From contig PLYW01000186.1 of the NCBI GenBank assembly GCA_003151875.1, positions 7,865-20,710 of the forward strand: 12,846 nt of DNA. Direction: 5' to 3'. Numbering within the stretch: the first letter of the stretch is position 1; every line of letters begins with the position of its first letter. This document shows, in pieces, positions 6,468-12,846 of the stretch. Below the pieces are notes generated by a model that saw only the letters and a list, made by a program, of their open reading frames with translations, had not been told where the DNA came from and made no database searches. The position numbers and the translations under genes are program-made. Origin of the DNA: Acidobacteriaceae bacterium. Lineage in GTDB: Bacteria > Acidobacteriota > Terriglobia > Terriglobales > Acidobacteriaceae.

Positions 6468-7538
6468 ATGACGAAAGAGAAAGTCAAGGCGACGTTCTGG
6501 GCGTTCCTGGTGACGGCGATCCTGGCCCGGCTGATCGTGCTGGGCTCGCGCAATCTGCGGAACTTCGACGCGGCACTGGTCGGCTACACGTTTGCCACGC
6601 TGTTCGCCGTCTTCGGCATCACGCGCCGTTACGCCCTCTGGCTGCAACGGCCGCCGACGGCGATGTACTGGAAGCGCGGCTGGACCGTTTTTTGGCGTCT
6701 CTTTCGGCCGCGCTACCTCGCCAGCAATGGCATCGCCTTCGTTCGGCGTATCGTGGTGGACTTCGCCCTGACACGTTTCATCTGGCGGCGCGGCCGGATG
6801 CGCTGGGCGGCGCACTGGTTCATTCTCTGGGGCGGCGTCACCGCGGCGGCCATCACCTTTCCGCTGGTCTTCGGTTGGATCTATTTCGTCACGGACGCGG
6901 ATAACTTCGACTGGTATCGGATCCACGTCTTCGGCTACCCGACGTTCGCCTTTCCGATTCGCTCGGTGTTCGGCTTCTTCGTCTTCCACGGTTTAGTCTG
7001 GTCGTCGGTGCTGGTCGTAGCCGGCGTGCTGCTGGCCCTGCGGCGCCGGTTTCGCGATCACGGGGCCGCCGCTCTCCAGCGCTTCGGCGAGGACCTGCTG
7101 CCGTTGCTGCTGCTGTTCGCCATCAGCGTCACCGGTCTGATGTTGACCGCGAGCTACACTTGGATGAAGGGCTACGGCTACGATTTCCTCGCCGTGCTGC
7201 ACGCCATCACCGTAATTTTCACGCTGCTCTGGCTGCCGTTCGGCAAGTTCTTCCACATCTTCCAGCGCCCGGCCCAGCTTGGCATTGACTTCTACAAGCG
7301 CGCCGGCGAAGAAGGCGGACAGGCGCAGTGCATACGCTGCGGTCAGCCGTTCGCCACGCAGTTGCAGATCGGCGACTTGAAAGCGGTGCAGAGCGCGCTT
7401 TGCATTCAATACGGGATGCAGGATGGCACGCATTATCAGGATGTCTGTCCGGCATGCCGTCGCAAGAACCTGGCGCTGACTCAGGATGCTCTATGGCGCA
7501 CACCAGAAGCTGAGCTTCAGCGCTTCGATCGGTTTTGA
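6468..7538 (+). CDS. NarI/DsrM-like b-type membrane protein with C-terminal Cys-rich domain
   Basis: A 356-residue protein with about six predicted transmembrane segments (near 8-28, 37-55, 114-145, 165-190, 208-228, 238-260), followed by a soluble tail. Histidines within or at the ends of segments (H116, H174, H245, H263, also H153) are placed as haem b ligands would be, so it likely passes electrons between quinol and the reductase subunits. The arrangement resembles NarI/DsrM-type cytochromes, but I cannot assign a family firmly. The tail has CIRC (C288, C291) and CPAC (C327, C330), with C312 between: two CxxC knuckles that could bind zinc or iron. Start: GGAG 5 bases before ATG 6468. The molybdoenzyme gene starts only 3 bases after its stop, so the two are translated from one transcript. 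Confidence 0.7.
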   Translation: MTKEKVKATFWAFLVTAILARLIVLGSRNLRNFDAALVGYTFATLFAVFGITRRYALWLQRPPTAMYWKRGWTVFWRLFRPRYLASNGIAFVRRIVVDFALTRFIWRRGRMRWAAHWFILWGGVTAAAITFPLVFGWIYFVTDADNFDWYRIHVFGYPTFAFPIRSVFGFFVFHGLVWSSVLVVAGVLLALRRRFRDHGAAALQRFGEDLLPLLLLFAISVTGLMLTASYTWMKGYGYDFLAVLHAITVIFTLLWLPFGKFFHIFQRPAQLGIDFYKRAGEEGGQAQCIRCGQPFATQLQIGDLKAVQSALCIQYGMQDGTHYQDVCPACRRKNLALTQDALWRTPEAELQRFDRF

Positions 7539-7541
7539 TTT

Positions 7542-9764
7542 ATGGCAAAACTTCCTGTTGATGTTCCGGAATTGGTGAAGCAGTTCGGCCCCACGCTCAA
7601 CCGCGTTCCTGCCGGCGGCTGGGTCGGGTCGGAAGAACAAGATCGCATGGTAAAGACCCATTGCTGCTTCTGCGGGCAGCAATGCGGCATTCAGTTGCGG
7701 GTGCGCAACAACAAGGTCGTGGGCTGGGAGCCGTGGGAGGACTTTCCCTTCAATCTGGGCAAGCTCTGCCCCAAGGGCGTAAAGCGTTACATGCAGGATG
7801 AACACCCTGACCGGCTCAAGCATCCGCTGCAGCGCGTCGTCGGCAAGGGCTTCGAGCCGATTACGTGGGATGCGGCGCTCAGCCGGGTGGTCAGCGAAAT
7901 CCAGCGCATCCAGCAAACTTACGGTAACGATGCGTTCGCCTTGCTGACCGGCGCTTCCCTCACCAACGAAAAAGCCTACCTGATGGGCAAGTTCGCGCGG
8001 GTGGCGCTGCGGACCGCCAACATCGATTACAACGGCCGGCTGTGCATGGTTTCTGCGGGTGCTGCCTCGAAGAAGGTTTTCGGTATCGATCGCAGCGCCA
8101 ACCCCTGGTCCGACCTCCCCAAAGCCAAGGTCATTCTCGCCGCCGGCGCCAACATCGCCGAGTGTGCCCCGATCACCACCGACTACCTCTGGCAGGCGCG
8201 GGAGAACGGCGGCAAGCTGATCATCCTCGATCCCCGGCTTACCCCAATCGCGCGCAACGCCGACCTATACATTCCGGTGCGTTCCGGCGGCGACATCGGC
8301 ATCTTCAACGGAATGCTGCACATCATGATCGAGCGCGGCTGGATTGACCGTGACTTCATCGCGCAGCACACCACCGGCTTCGAGCAAGTGGCCGAGGCGG
8401 TGAAGAAGTACACGCCCGAATATTCAGCCAGAATTGCCGGCGTGCCGGCGGAGATGATTGTCCGCGCGGCCGAGATGTGGGGCCCGGCGCCGACCAGCTT
8501 CCTGCTGCACTCACGCGGCATCGAGCACCACTCCAAGGGCGTGGACAACTGCATCGCCGCCATTAACCTGGTGGTGGCCAGCGGACGCATCGGCCGCGAG
8601 GGCTGCGGCTACGCCATGATCACTGGCCAGGGCAACGGCCAGGGCGCGCGCGAGCAGGGCCAGAAGTGCGATCAACTGCCGGGCGCGCGCGACATCGAAA
8701 ACCCCGAGCATCGCAAGTACATTGCCGGCGTGTGGGGCGTGCCGGAGGAGTCGATCCCGGGCAAAGGTCTCTCGGCGGTCCCGCTGGTAGAGGCGATCCA
8801 CGAAGGCAAGATCAAAGGCCTGCTCTCCATCTGCTTCAATCCCACGGTCTCGCTGCCGGACGCAAACTACGTCCGCGCGGCGCTGGAGAAGCTGGAGTTC
8901 TACGTCAACATCGAGTTCTTCCTCTCGGAGACTGCGCAGTATGCCGACATCGTGCTGGCCGGCTCGCTGATGGAGGAAGACGAAGGCACCACCACCAGCG
9001 TTGAGGGCCGCGTTATCCACCATCGCAAGGTGGTGAGTCCTCCCGGCGAGGCGCGCGAGGACTGGCAGATCATCTGCGAAATTGCGCGACGCCTCGGCCA
9101 CGGCGACAAGTTCAACTACAGCTCGCCGCACGACATCTTCGAGGAGTTGCGCGTCGCGTCGAAAGGCGGCGTCTCCGACTATTACGGCATCACCTGGGAA
9201 GCCATCGACAAGAACTACGGAATGTTCTGGCCGTGTCCGGAGATTGGGCATCCGGGAACGCCGCGCTTGTATGAGGGCGGGAAATTCGGACATCCCGACG
9301 GCAAGGCGCACTTTCTGCCGATCGAGTGGCGGCCATCGGCTGAGATGCCGGACGAAGAGTATCCCATCATTCTTACCACCGGACGCGTCGTCTCCCACTT
9401 CCTCTCCGGCACGCAGACGCGACGCATCGGCGGGCTGATGGACCAGTATCCTCAGCCGCTGTGCGAGATGCATCCGCGACTGGCGGAAAAGGTCGGGGTG
9501 AAGGATGGCGACTTCGTCAAAGTAGAAAGCCGCCGCGGAAGCGTCGTGGTGCACGCTCAGGTGGTCAAGACGATTCGGCCCGACACGGTGTTCATCCCCT
9601 ACCACTGGCCGCTGGATCGCTCCGCCAATAACATGACGATTCGCGCCATCGATCCAGTGTCGAACATCCCCGAGTTCAAGATTTGCGCGGTGCGCGTCAG
9701 CAAAACAGAACAGCCGACGGACCCCATCGCAAAACTCGAGGTGCAAGCCGGAGGCATTCGTTGA
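7542..9764 (+). CDS. Molybdopterin oxidoreductase, NasA/NarB-type nitrate reductase catalytic subunit
   Basis: DMSO-reductase-family enzyme of 740 residues carrying a bis-MGD molybdenum cofactor and one 4Fe-4S cluster; most likely reduces nitrate to nitrite. Seen: the N-terminal cluster motif C41-x2-C44-x3-C48-x27-C76 with LCPKG; NGRLCMVSA with C168 as the molybdenum ligand, followed by methionine as in Nap/Nas/NarB enzymes (formate dehydrogenases usually have histidine there); GIEHHSKGVDN; the segment starting GQGNGQG (362-368); SETAQYADIVLA; and a C-terminal cofactor-binding domain from about 608 (PIILTTGR). No twin-arginine signal, so it looks cytoplasmic. Shorter than NasA forms with a C-terminal 2Fe-2S domain. 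No ribosome site is visible before ATG 7542, which follows the previous stop by 3 bases; M36 is an alternative start. A formate dehydrogenase-like activity is the main alternative. Confidence 0.85.
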   Translation: MAKLPVDVPELVKQFGPTLNRVPAGGWVGSEEQDRMVKTHCCFCGQQCGIQLRVRNNKVVGWEPWEDFPFNLGKLCPKGVKRYMQDEHPDRLKHPLQRVVGKGFEPITWDAALSRVVSEIQRIQQTYGNDAFALLTGASLTNEKAYLMGKFARVALRTANIDYNGRLCMVSAGAASKKVFGIDRSANPWSDLPKAKVILAAGANIAECAPITTDYLWQARENGGKLIILDPRLTPIARNADLYIPVRSGGDIGIFNGMLHIMIERGWIDRDFIAQHTTGFEQVAEAVKKYTPEYSARIAGVPAEMIVRAAEMWGPAPTSFLLHSRGIEHHSKGVDNCIAAINLVVASGRIGREGCGYAMITGQGNGQGAREQGQKCDQLPGARDIENPEHRKYIAGVWGVPEESIPGKGLSAVPLVEAIHEGKIKGLLSICFNPTVSLPDANYVRAALEKLEFYVNIEFFLSETAQYADIVLAGSLMEEDEGTTTSVEGRVIHHRKVVSPPGEAREDWQIICEIARRLGHGDKFNYSSPHDIFEELRVASKGGVSDYYGITWEAIDKNYGMFWPCPEIGHPGTPRLYEGGKFGHPDGKAHFLPIEWRPSAEMPDEEYPIILTTGRVVSHFLSGTQTRRIGGLMDQYPQPLCEMHPRLAEKVGVKDGDFVKVESRRGSVVVHAQVVKTIRPDTVFIPYHWPLDRSANNMTIRAIDPVSNIPEFKICAVRVSKTEQPTDPIAKLEVQAGGIR

Positions 9765-10387
9765 GCGAGCGCGCCTTCTATATCGACTACTCGCGCTGCA
9801 TCGGCTGCCAGTCGTGCGTGCAGGCCTGCGCCGAGTGCGACACCCACCGCGGCGTGTCGCTGATCCATCTGGAAACCATCCAGCGGCGCGAGAGCGTGCA
9901 GACCGCGCCGCAAGTCTGCATGCATTGCGAAGACCCGATCTGCGCGCGCGTTTGTCCCGCCGACGCCATCAAGAAGACGCCCGACGGCGTGGTGCAAAGC
10001 TCGCTGAAGCCGCGCTGCATCGGCTGCTCCAACTGTGTACTCGCGTGCCCGTTCGGAGTTCCTCGATATCAGGTCGAAATCGACCAGATGATGAAGTGCG
10101 ACTATTGCTACGACCGCACCAGCGTGGACAAGAAGCCGATGTGCGCTACGGTGTGCCCTTCGGGCGCGCTGACCTTCGCCACCGCGGAAGAGATCCAGCG
10201 CTCGCGGCGCGGCATCGCCATCAATAGTTGGAAGTTCGGCAACGAGGTGGTGAAGACCAAAGTGTTCGTGATTGTGCCGCGCGAGGTGGAGCGCGTGAAT
10301 GTCGATCTGGTGCAGATTTCGCCGACGCCATCCGCGCTGTCCGAGGATCCCTACGACGTGGCGCTAATGCTGGAGAGTGTGGAATGA
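9761..10387 (+). CDS. Ferredoxin-type electron-transfer subunit with four 4Fe-4S clusters
   Basis: A 208-residue protein of the DmsB/NrfC/PhsB/NarH type that passes electrons along a chain of iron-sulfur clusters to the molybdenum subunit. Sixteen cysteines form four groups: C13/C16/C19/C23, C53/C56/C61/C65, C86/C89/C92/C96 and C113/C116/C128/C132. Each group has the spacing of a 4Fe-4S site and mostly ends in CP. C26 is extra. Start: I chose TTG 9761, which overlaps the stop of the upstream gene (TTGA) and has GGAGG 6 bases before it. An in-frame ATG at 9683 lies 82 bases inside the reductase gene and would add 26 residues of arginine-rich sequence with no family counterpart. No signal peptide. 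Overlap indicates translational coupling with the catalytic subunit. Confidence 0.9.
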   Translation: MSERAFYIDYSRCIGCQSCVQACAECDTHRGVSLIHLETIQRRESVQTAPQVCMHCEDPICARVCPADAIKKTPDGVVQSSLKPRCIGCSNCVLACPFGVPRYQVEIDQMMKCDYCYDRTSVDKKPMCATVCPSGALTFATAEEIQRSRRGIAINSWKFGNEVVKTKVFVIVPREVERVNVDLVQISPTPSALSEDPYDVALMLESVE

Positions 10388-10908
10388 ACATCCCTACCGA
10401 AGACGAAGGTTGCGCAGGCTGCAAGGCGACGACTCCGCCCAAGTGGCGGCAGGACTTTCCCATCGAGTGGGAAGGCGACCATTATGTCAGCCGACGCGAG
10501 ATGGTGAAATTCCTCACGCTGGGTTCGCTGCTGCTGGCCCTGGCGAACTGGGCGGCCGCGCTGGCCAGCCGGTTCCTGCATCGCGGTTCGCGCGCTGAAC
10601 GATACATTGGCTCCGCCGCTTCGCTGGAGCAAACCGGCTCGATGCTGTTTCGCTATCCCACAAACGAGGACCCGTGCATCGCGGTGCGCACGCCCGCGGG
10701 CAAGCTGGTTGCCTATTCGCAAGTGTGCACCCATCTTTCGTGCGCAGTGGTGTACGACAAATCCGAAAACGGACTGTTCTGTCCGTGTCACCACGGGTTA
10801 TTCAACCTGGAAGGGCAGCCGATTGCGGGCCCGCCAACCCGGCCGCTGCCGCGCGTGCAACTCCAGCAACGTGGCGACCAGATTTACGCCATCGGATTGG
10901 AGGCGTGA
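10384..10908 (+). CDS. Membrane-anchored Rieske 2Fe-2S protein
   Basis: A 174-residue Rieske protein. Seen: box I CTHLSC with C115 and H117 as cluster ligands and C120; box II CPCHHG with C133 and H136 as ligands and C135. C120 and C135 are placed for the disulfide found in bc1- and arsenite-oxidase-type Rieske proteins. Before the domain come SRREMVKFL (36-44), resembling a Tat twin-arginine motif, and a hydrophobic helix (about 45-63), so the domain is expected outside the cytoplasmic membrane on an N-terminal anchor. The 35 residues before this helix are unusual and include CAGC (C10, C13). ATGA overlap with the FeS gene stop (10384-10387) shows coupling. Known parallel: haloarchaeal nar operons encode a Rieske protein and cytochrome b with NarGH. 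Partner here is inferred. Confidence 0.88.
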   Translation: MNIPTEDEGCAGCKATTPPKWRQDFPIEWEGDHYVSRREMVKFLTLGSLLLALANWAAALASRFLHRGSRAERYIGSAASLEQTGSMLFRYPTNEDPCIAVRTPAGKLVAYSQVCTHLSCAVVYDKSENGLFCPCHHGLFNLEGQPIAGPPTRPLPRVQLQQRGDQIYAIGLEA

Positions 10909-11135
10909 TGAGTCTCCGGCGGCAAGGCACCATTCTGTTTGCAGCCATGCTGGTATTCGTAGGCGCAACCGTCGTGCTGCAGTTATGGCTGTTGACGGTT
11001 TCTGTGGAAGCGCTGCTCGGCGGCCAATACAAGACGCTGGTCCCCGCCGCCCTGGGATCAACAGCGCTGCTGGCCATCAACGCCGGATTGTTGCGCTACG
11101 TCTTCCGCTTCGACCGCGATGCTCAGGGAGAATGA
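10908..11135 (+). CDS. Small two-TM membrane protein of unknown function
   Basis: A 75-residue protein with two predicted transmembrane helices (about 8-30 and 44-64), a basic N-terminus (MSLRRQG) and a charged end (RFDRDAQGE). I do not recognise a motif and it has no cysteine or histidine for cofactors. It overlaps the Rieske stop by one base (TGATG), with GGAGG 4 bases before the ATG, so it is a real, coupled member of the unit. It may be an anchor or assembly subunit of the electron-transfer complex. Confidence 0.75.
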   Translation: MSLRRQGTILFAAMLVFVGATVVLQLWLLTVSVEALLGGQYKTLVPAALGSTALLAINAGLLRYVFRFDRDAQGE

Positions 11136-11161
11136 GGTCGGGGCGGTAACACGCTCCTCGA

Positions 11162-12514
11162 ATGCAAATGAATCGTACCCAGGCTCCAACTCTTGCCAGC
11201 GAGCCAGAAACCCCCGAGCAGATTTTCGCCCGGACCAGTGCGCGCGAGGTCCAACTCTCGCGTTTGCTCGTCTTCTTCATTTACGGCGGGCTGCTGTTCA
11301 TGCTGCTGCCAGGCACATTTCTCGGCGTGTGGAACCTTATCTCCATTAGCGATCGCCACGCAGCCGGCAGCATTTCTCCCGCTTGGATACAGGCGCATGG
11401 ACACGCGCAGGTCTTGGGCTGGATTGGCAGTTTTATTCTCGGGATCGGTTTCTACTCGATTCCCAAATTGCGTGGCGGGTTGAAGCCTTTCGGTCTTTGG
11501 ACGGCGTGGCTGTCGGGCGCGATGTGGATGGCAGGTGTGCTGTTGCGCTGGTTGGCAAATGTGTATCTGTGGCAGTGGCGGGTACTGCTGCCAGCTTCTG
11601 CCGGACTGGAACTGGCGGCGTTTCTCATCTTTTTTCATGCGGTGTCGCAGCACAAATCCCACAAATCCAAAGACAAAGGCAAAAAACGGCTGGACACCTG
11701 GATTTTCGTGGTCATCGCCGGGGCCATGGGACTGCTCGCCAGCCTGGTGCTCAATCTCGCGGCGACTGTATGGCTGGCGGTGAGTGGGAGTTCACCCGCT
11801 TTTCCCCAAGCCTTCGATCAGCGCTTTCTGGTGCTGGCGGCCTGGGGATTCATGGTGCCATTCGTGTGGGGTTTCAGCGCCAAGTGGCTGCCAACTTTTC
11901 TGGGGACGCAATTGCCCATCAACCGGCTGTTAGCATCGGCGGTGGTGCTCCACGCGGTGGCCATCGCTTTAGGACTCGCCGGTTTCTTTCGAGCGACGAC
12001 CGTCTTGATTGTGCTTTCTGCCTCACTCGCCATTTTGGCGCTTCGCATTTTCGCCAAGCCGGAGAAGGCTGCCAAAACCAAAGGTATTCACGGCAGCTTC
12101 CCATTTTTTGTCCGTGCCGCCTACGTGTGGCTGATAGTGGCCGCGTCGCTTGGCGTCTGGGCCGCGAACGCTGCGAATCCAATCGGGCTGTGGGGAGCAT
12201 CGCGTCACGCGTTGACGGTGGGATTCATAGCGATGATGGTCTTCTGCATTGGGCAAAGGGTTTTGCCGGCGTTCTCCGGCATGAGGCTGCTGTTCAGTCC
12301 CAGGTTAATGTTTGCAGGATTAGTGCTGCTCTCGGCGGGATGCATTTTGCGAGTGTCGGGTGAGGTGCTCGCCTACCAGGAGATTGCTCCTGTCGCCTGG
12401 TCATGGCTGCCCGCCTCGGCGATTCTGGAACTCGGCGCAGTCACCCTGCTCGCTGCCAATTTGATCGCTACCTTTCTGCGGCCACCTGTCGTTCAGCAAT
12501 CTTGTAGGCCGTGA
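11162..12514 (+). CDS. NnrS-like polytopic membrane protein
   Basis: A 450-residue protein with about 12 transmembrane segments, resembling NnrS proteins, which are haem/copper membrane proteins linked to nitric oxide and nitrosative stress in denitrifiers. Seen: AHGHAQVLGWIGSFILGIGF (78-97) with histidines H79 and H81, the SIPKL that follows, and late in the protein SRHALTVGF with H349 and then QRVLPAFSG. These histidines sit in or at membrane segments as metal or haem ligands would. A very basic cytoplasmic loop (HKSHKSKDKGKK, about 164-175) splits the protein. Start at ATG 11162, 26 bases after the two-TM gene; a second ATG at 11168 is possible, and no strong ribosome site is visible. Last gene of the unit; a link to NO produced from nitrite is inferred from family and context. 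Confidence 0.7.
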   Translation: MQMNRTQAPTLASEPETPEQIFARTSAREVQLSRLLVFFIYGGLLFMLLPGTFLGVWNLISISDRHAAGSISPAWIQAHGHAQVLGWIGSFILGIGFYSIPKLRGGLKPFGLWTAWLSGAMWMAGVLLRWLANVYLWQWRVLLPASAGLELAAFLIFFHAVSQHKSHKSKDKGKKRLDTWIFVVIAGAMGLLASLVLNLAATVWLAVSGSSPAFPQAFDQRFLVLAAWGFMVPFVWGFSAKWLPTFLGTQLPINRLLASAVVLHAVAIALGLAGFFRATTVLIVLSASLAILALRIFAKPEKAAKTKGIHGSFPFFVRAAYVWLIVAASLGVWAANAANPIGLWGASRHALTVGFIAMMVFCIGQRVLPAFSGMRLLFSPRLMFAGLVLLSAGCILRVSGEVLAYQEIAPVAWSWLPASAILELGAVTLLAANLIATFLRPPVVQQSCRP

Positions 12515-12579
12515 TTTGCGGCGGCTTGCGATAAACCGGCGTCGAGGGGGGCACCCTGTAGGCTTTTGTTGGAATCGCT

Positions 12580-12846
12580 CTACGAACGCTGGGGGAACAT
12601 TCGCAAATCAAACTCGAAGGGCTTGGGATGCTGGATCTTGAGCCTGCGAAAGTCGGAATGCGCAGGATTTAGCAGCACGTTCCATTCCCCGCGAATGGCT
12701 GCGGAAGGCACGTGCAGGGCGACGGTCTCGCCCGCCCCAATCCAACGGTCGCCAAACTTTCTCAGCGACTCGTCTCTCAGCTTGTACCAGTTGCGGGGAA
12801 GGGATTTCAGATCAAGGCGCTCGCTAGGGACGTCGGCGGGAAGCTC
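12580..12846 (-). CDS. RES-domain protein (NAD+-degrading toxin), C-terminal part (gene runs off the right edge)
   Basis: Reading the reverse strand from the edge gives 88 residues ending at TAG 12582-12580. Seen: the ending typical of the RES family, with SLPRNWYKL, FGDRWIGAGETVALHVPSAAIRGEWNVLLNP, AHSDF, and PFEFDLRMF. The serine of VPSA is the conserved active-site serine of the family. RES toxins (such as ParT and MbcT) consume or modify using NAD+ and are normally preceded by a Xre/MbcA-type antitoxin gene, which would lie beyond base 12846. The gene converges on the NnrS-like gene with a 65-base gap in which I see no clear terminator. The start and the N-terminal half, with the other active-site residues, are outside the window. 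Confidence 0.85.
   Translation of the reverse strand, partial: ELPADVPSERLDLKSLPRNWYKLRDESLRKFGDRWIGAGETVALHVPSAAIRGEWNVLLNPAHSDFRRLKIQHPKPFEFDLRMFPQRS

Noticed and set aside
8511..9746. A 411-codon open frame on the minus strand
   Set aside because: Fully antisense to the molybdoenzyme, whose cofactor motifs run through this stretch. The frame is a product of GC-rich codon bias and has no recognisable domain.
7542..9764. Formate dehydrogenase as the first reading of the molybdoenzyme
   Set aside because: The residue after the molybdenum cysteine is Met, not the His usual in formate dehydrogenases, and a nitrate/nitrite porter heads the unit. Kept only as the alternative.

Overview
The window is GC-rich bacterial chromosome. 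Uma2-family protein, CPA2 antiporter and an intergenic palindrome family present in three copies point to a Planctomycetota-like host, possibly Gemmataceae. This is inference, because no rRNA or other phylogenetic marker is present. The right half (about 7540 onward) holds redox genes whose nearest relatives, as far as I recall the families, are in Acidobacteriota and Actinomycetota. It lacks the palindromes and looks different in codon style, so that part may have been acquired.

Layout. (1) Bases 1-2487, minus strand: the 5' part of zwf (glucose-6-phosphate dehydrogenase, cut by the window edge), a Uma2/DUF820 protein and a class I PLP aminotransferase. The order of transcription is aminotransferase, Uma2, zwf. 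(2) Bases 2488-2632: divergent intergenic region with the first palindrome copy. (3) Bases 2633-4012, plus: CPA2-type cation/proton antiporter. It converges on a two-CBS-domain protein (4084-4521, minus), with palindrome copy two between them. (4) Bases 4522-5126: a 605-base non-coding divergent region. It carries a sigma70-like promoter facing the CBS gene and a very good match to a sigma54 (-24/-12) promoter facing right. (5) Bases 5127-12514, plus: seven co-directional genes. They encode a NarK/NNP nitrate-nitrite transporter, a histidine-containing membrane protein with a Cys-rich tail, a NasA/NarB-type molybdopterin oxidoreductase, a protein with four 4Fe-4S clusters, a membrane-anchored Rieske protein, a 75-residue two-TM protein and an NnrS-like multi-TM protein. 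Palindrome copy three lies between the first two. (6) Bases 12580-12846, minus: the C-terminal end of a RES-domain toxin, cut by the window edge.

How the genes may work together. The transporter imports nitrate (or exchanges nitrite) and the molybdoenzyme reduces nitrate to nitrite. The FeS, Rieske and b-type membrane proteins probably bring electrons from the quinol pool or another membrane donor. The NnrS-like protein fits a role connected with nitric oxide or metal/haem handling. The five genes 7542-12514 are overlapping or nearly so. A sigma54 promoter would fit nitrogen control. The combination of a cytoplasmic-looking nitrate reductase with a Rieske protein and its own membrane electron-transfer proteins is the most unusual thing in the window. 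Its substrate and electron path are inferred, not shown.
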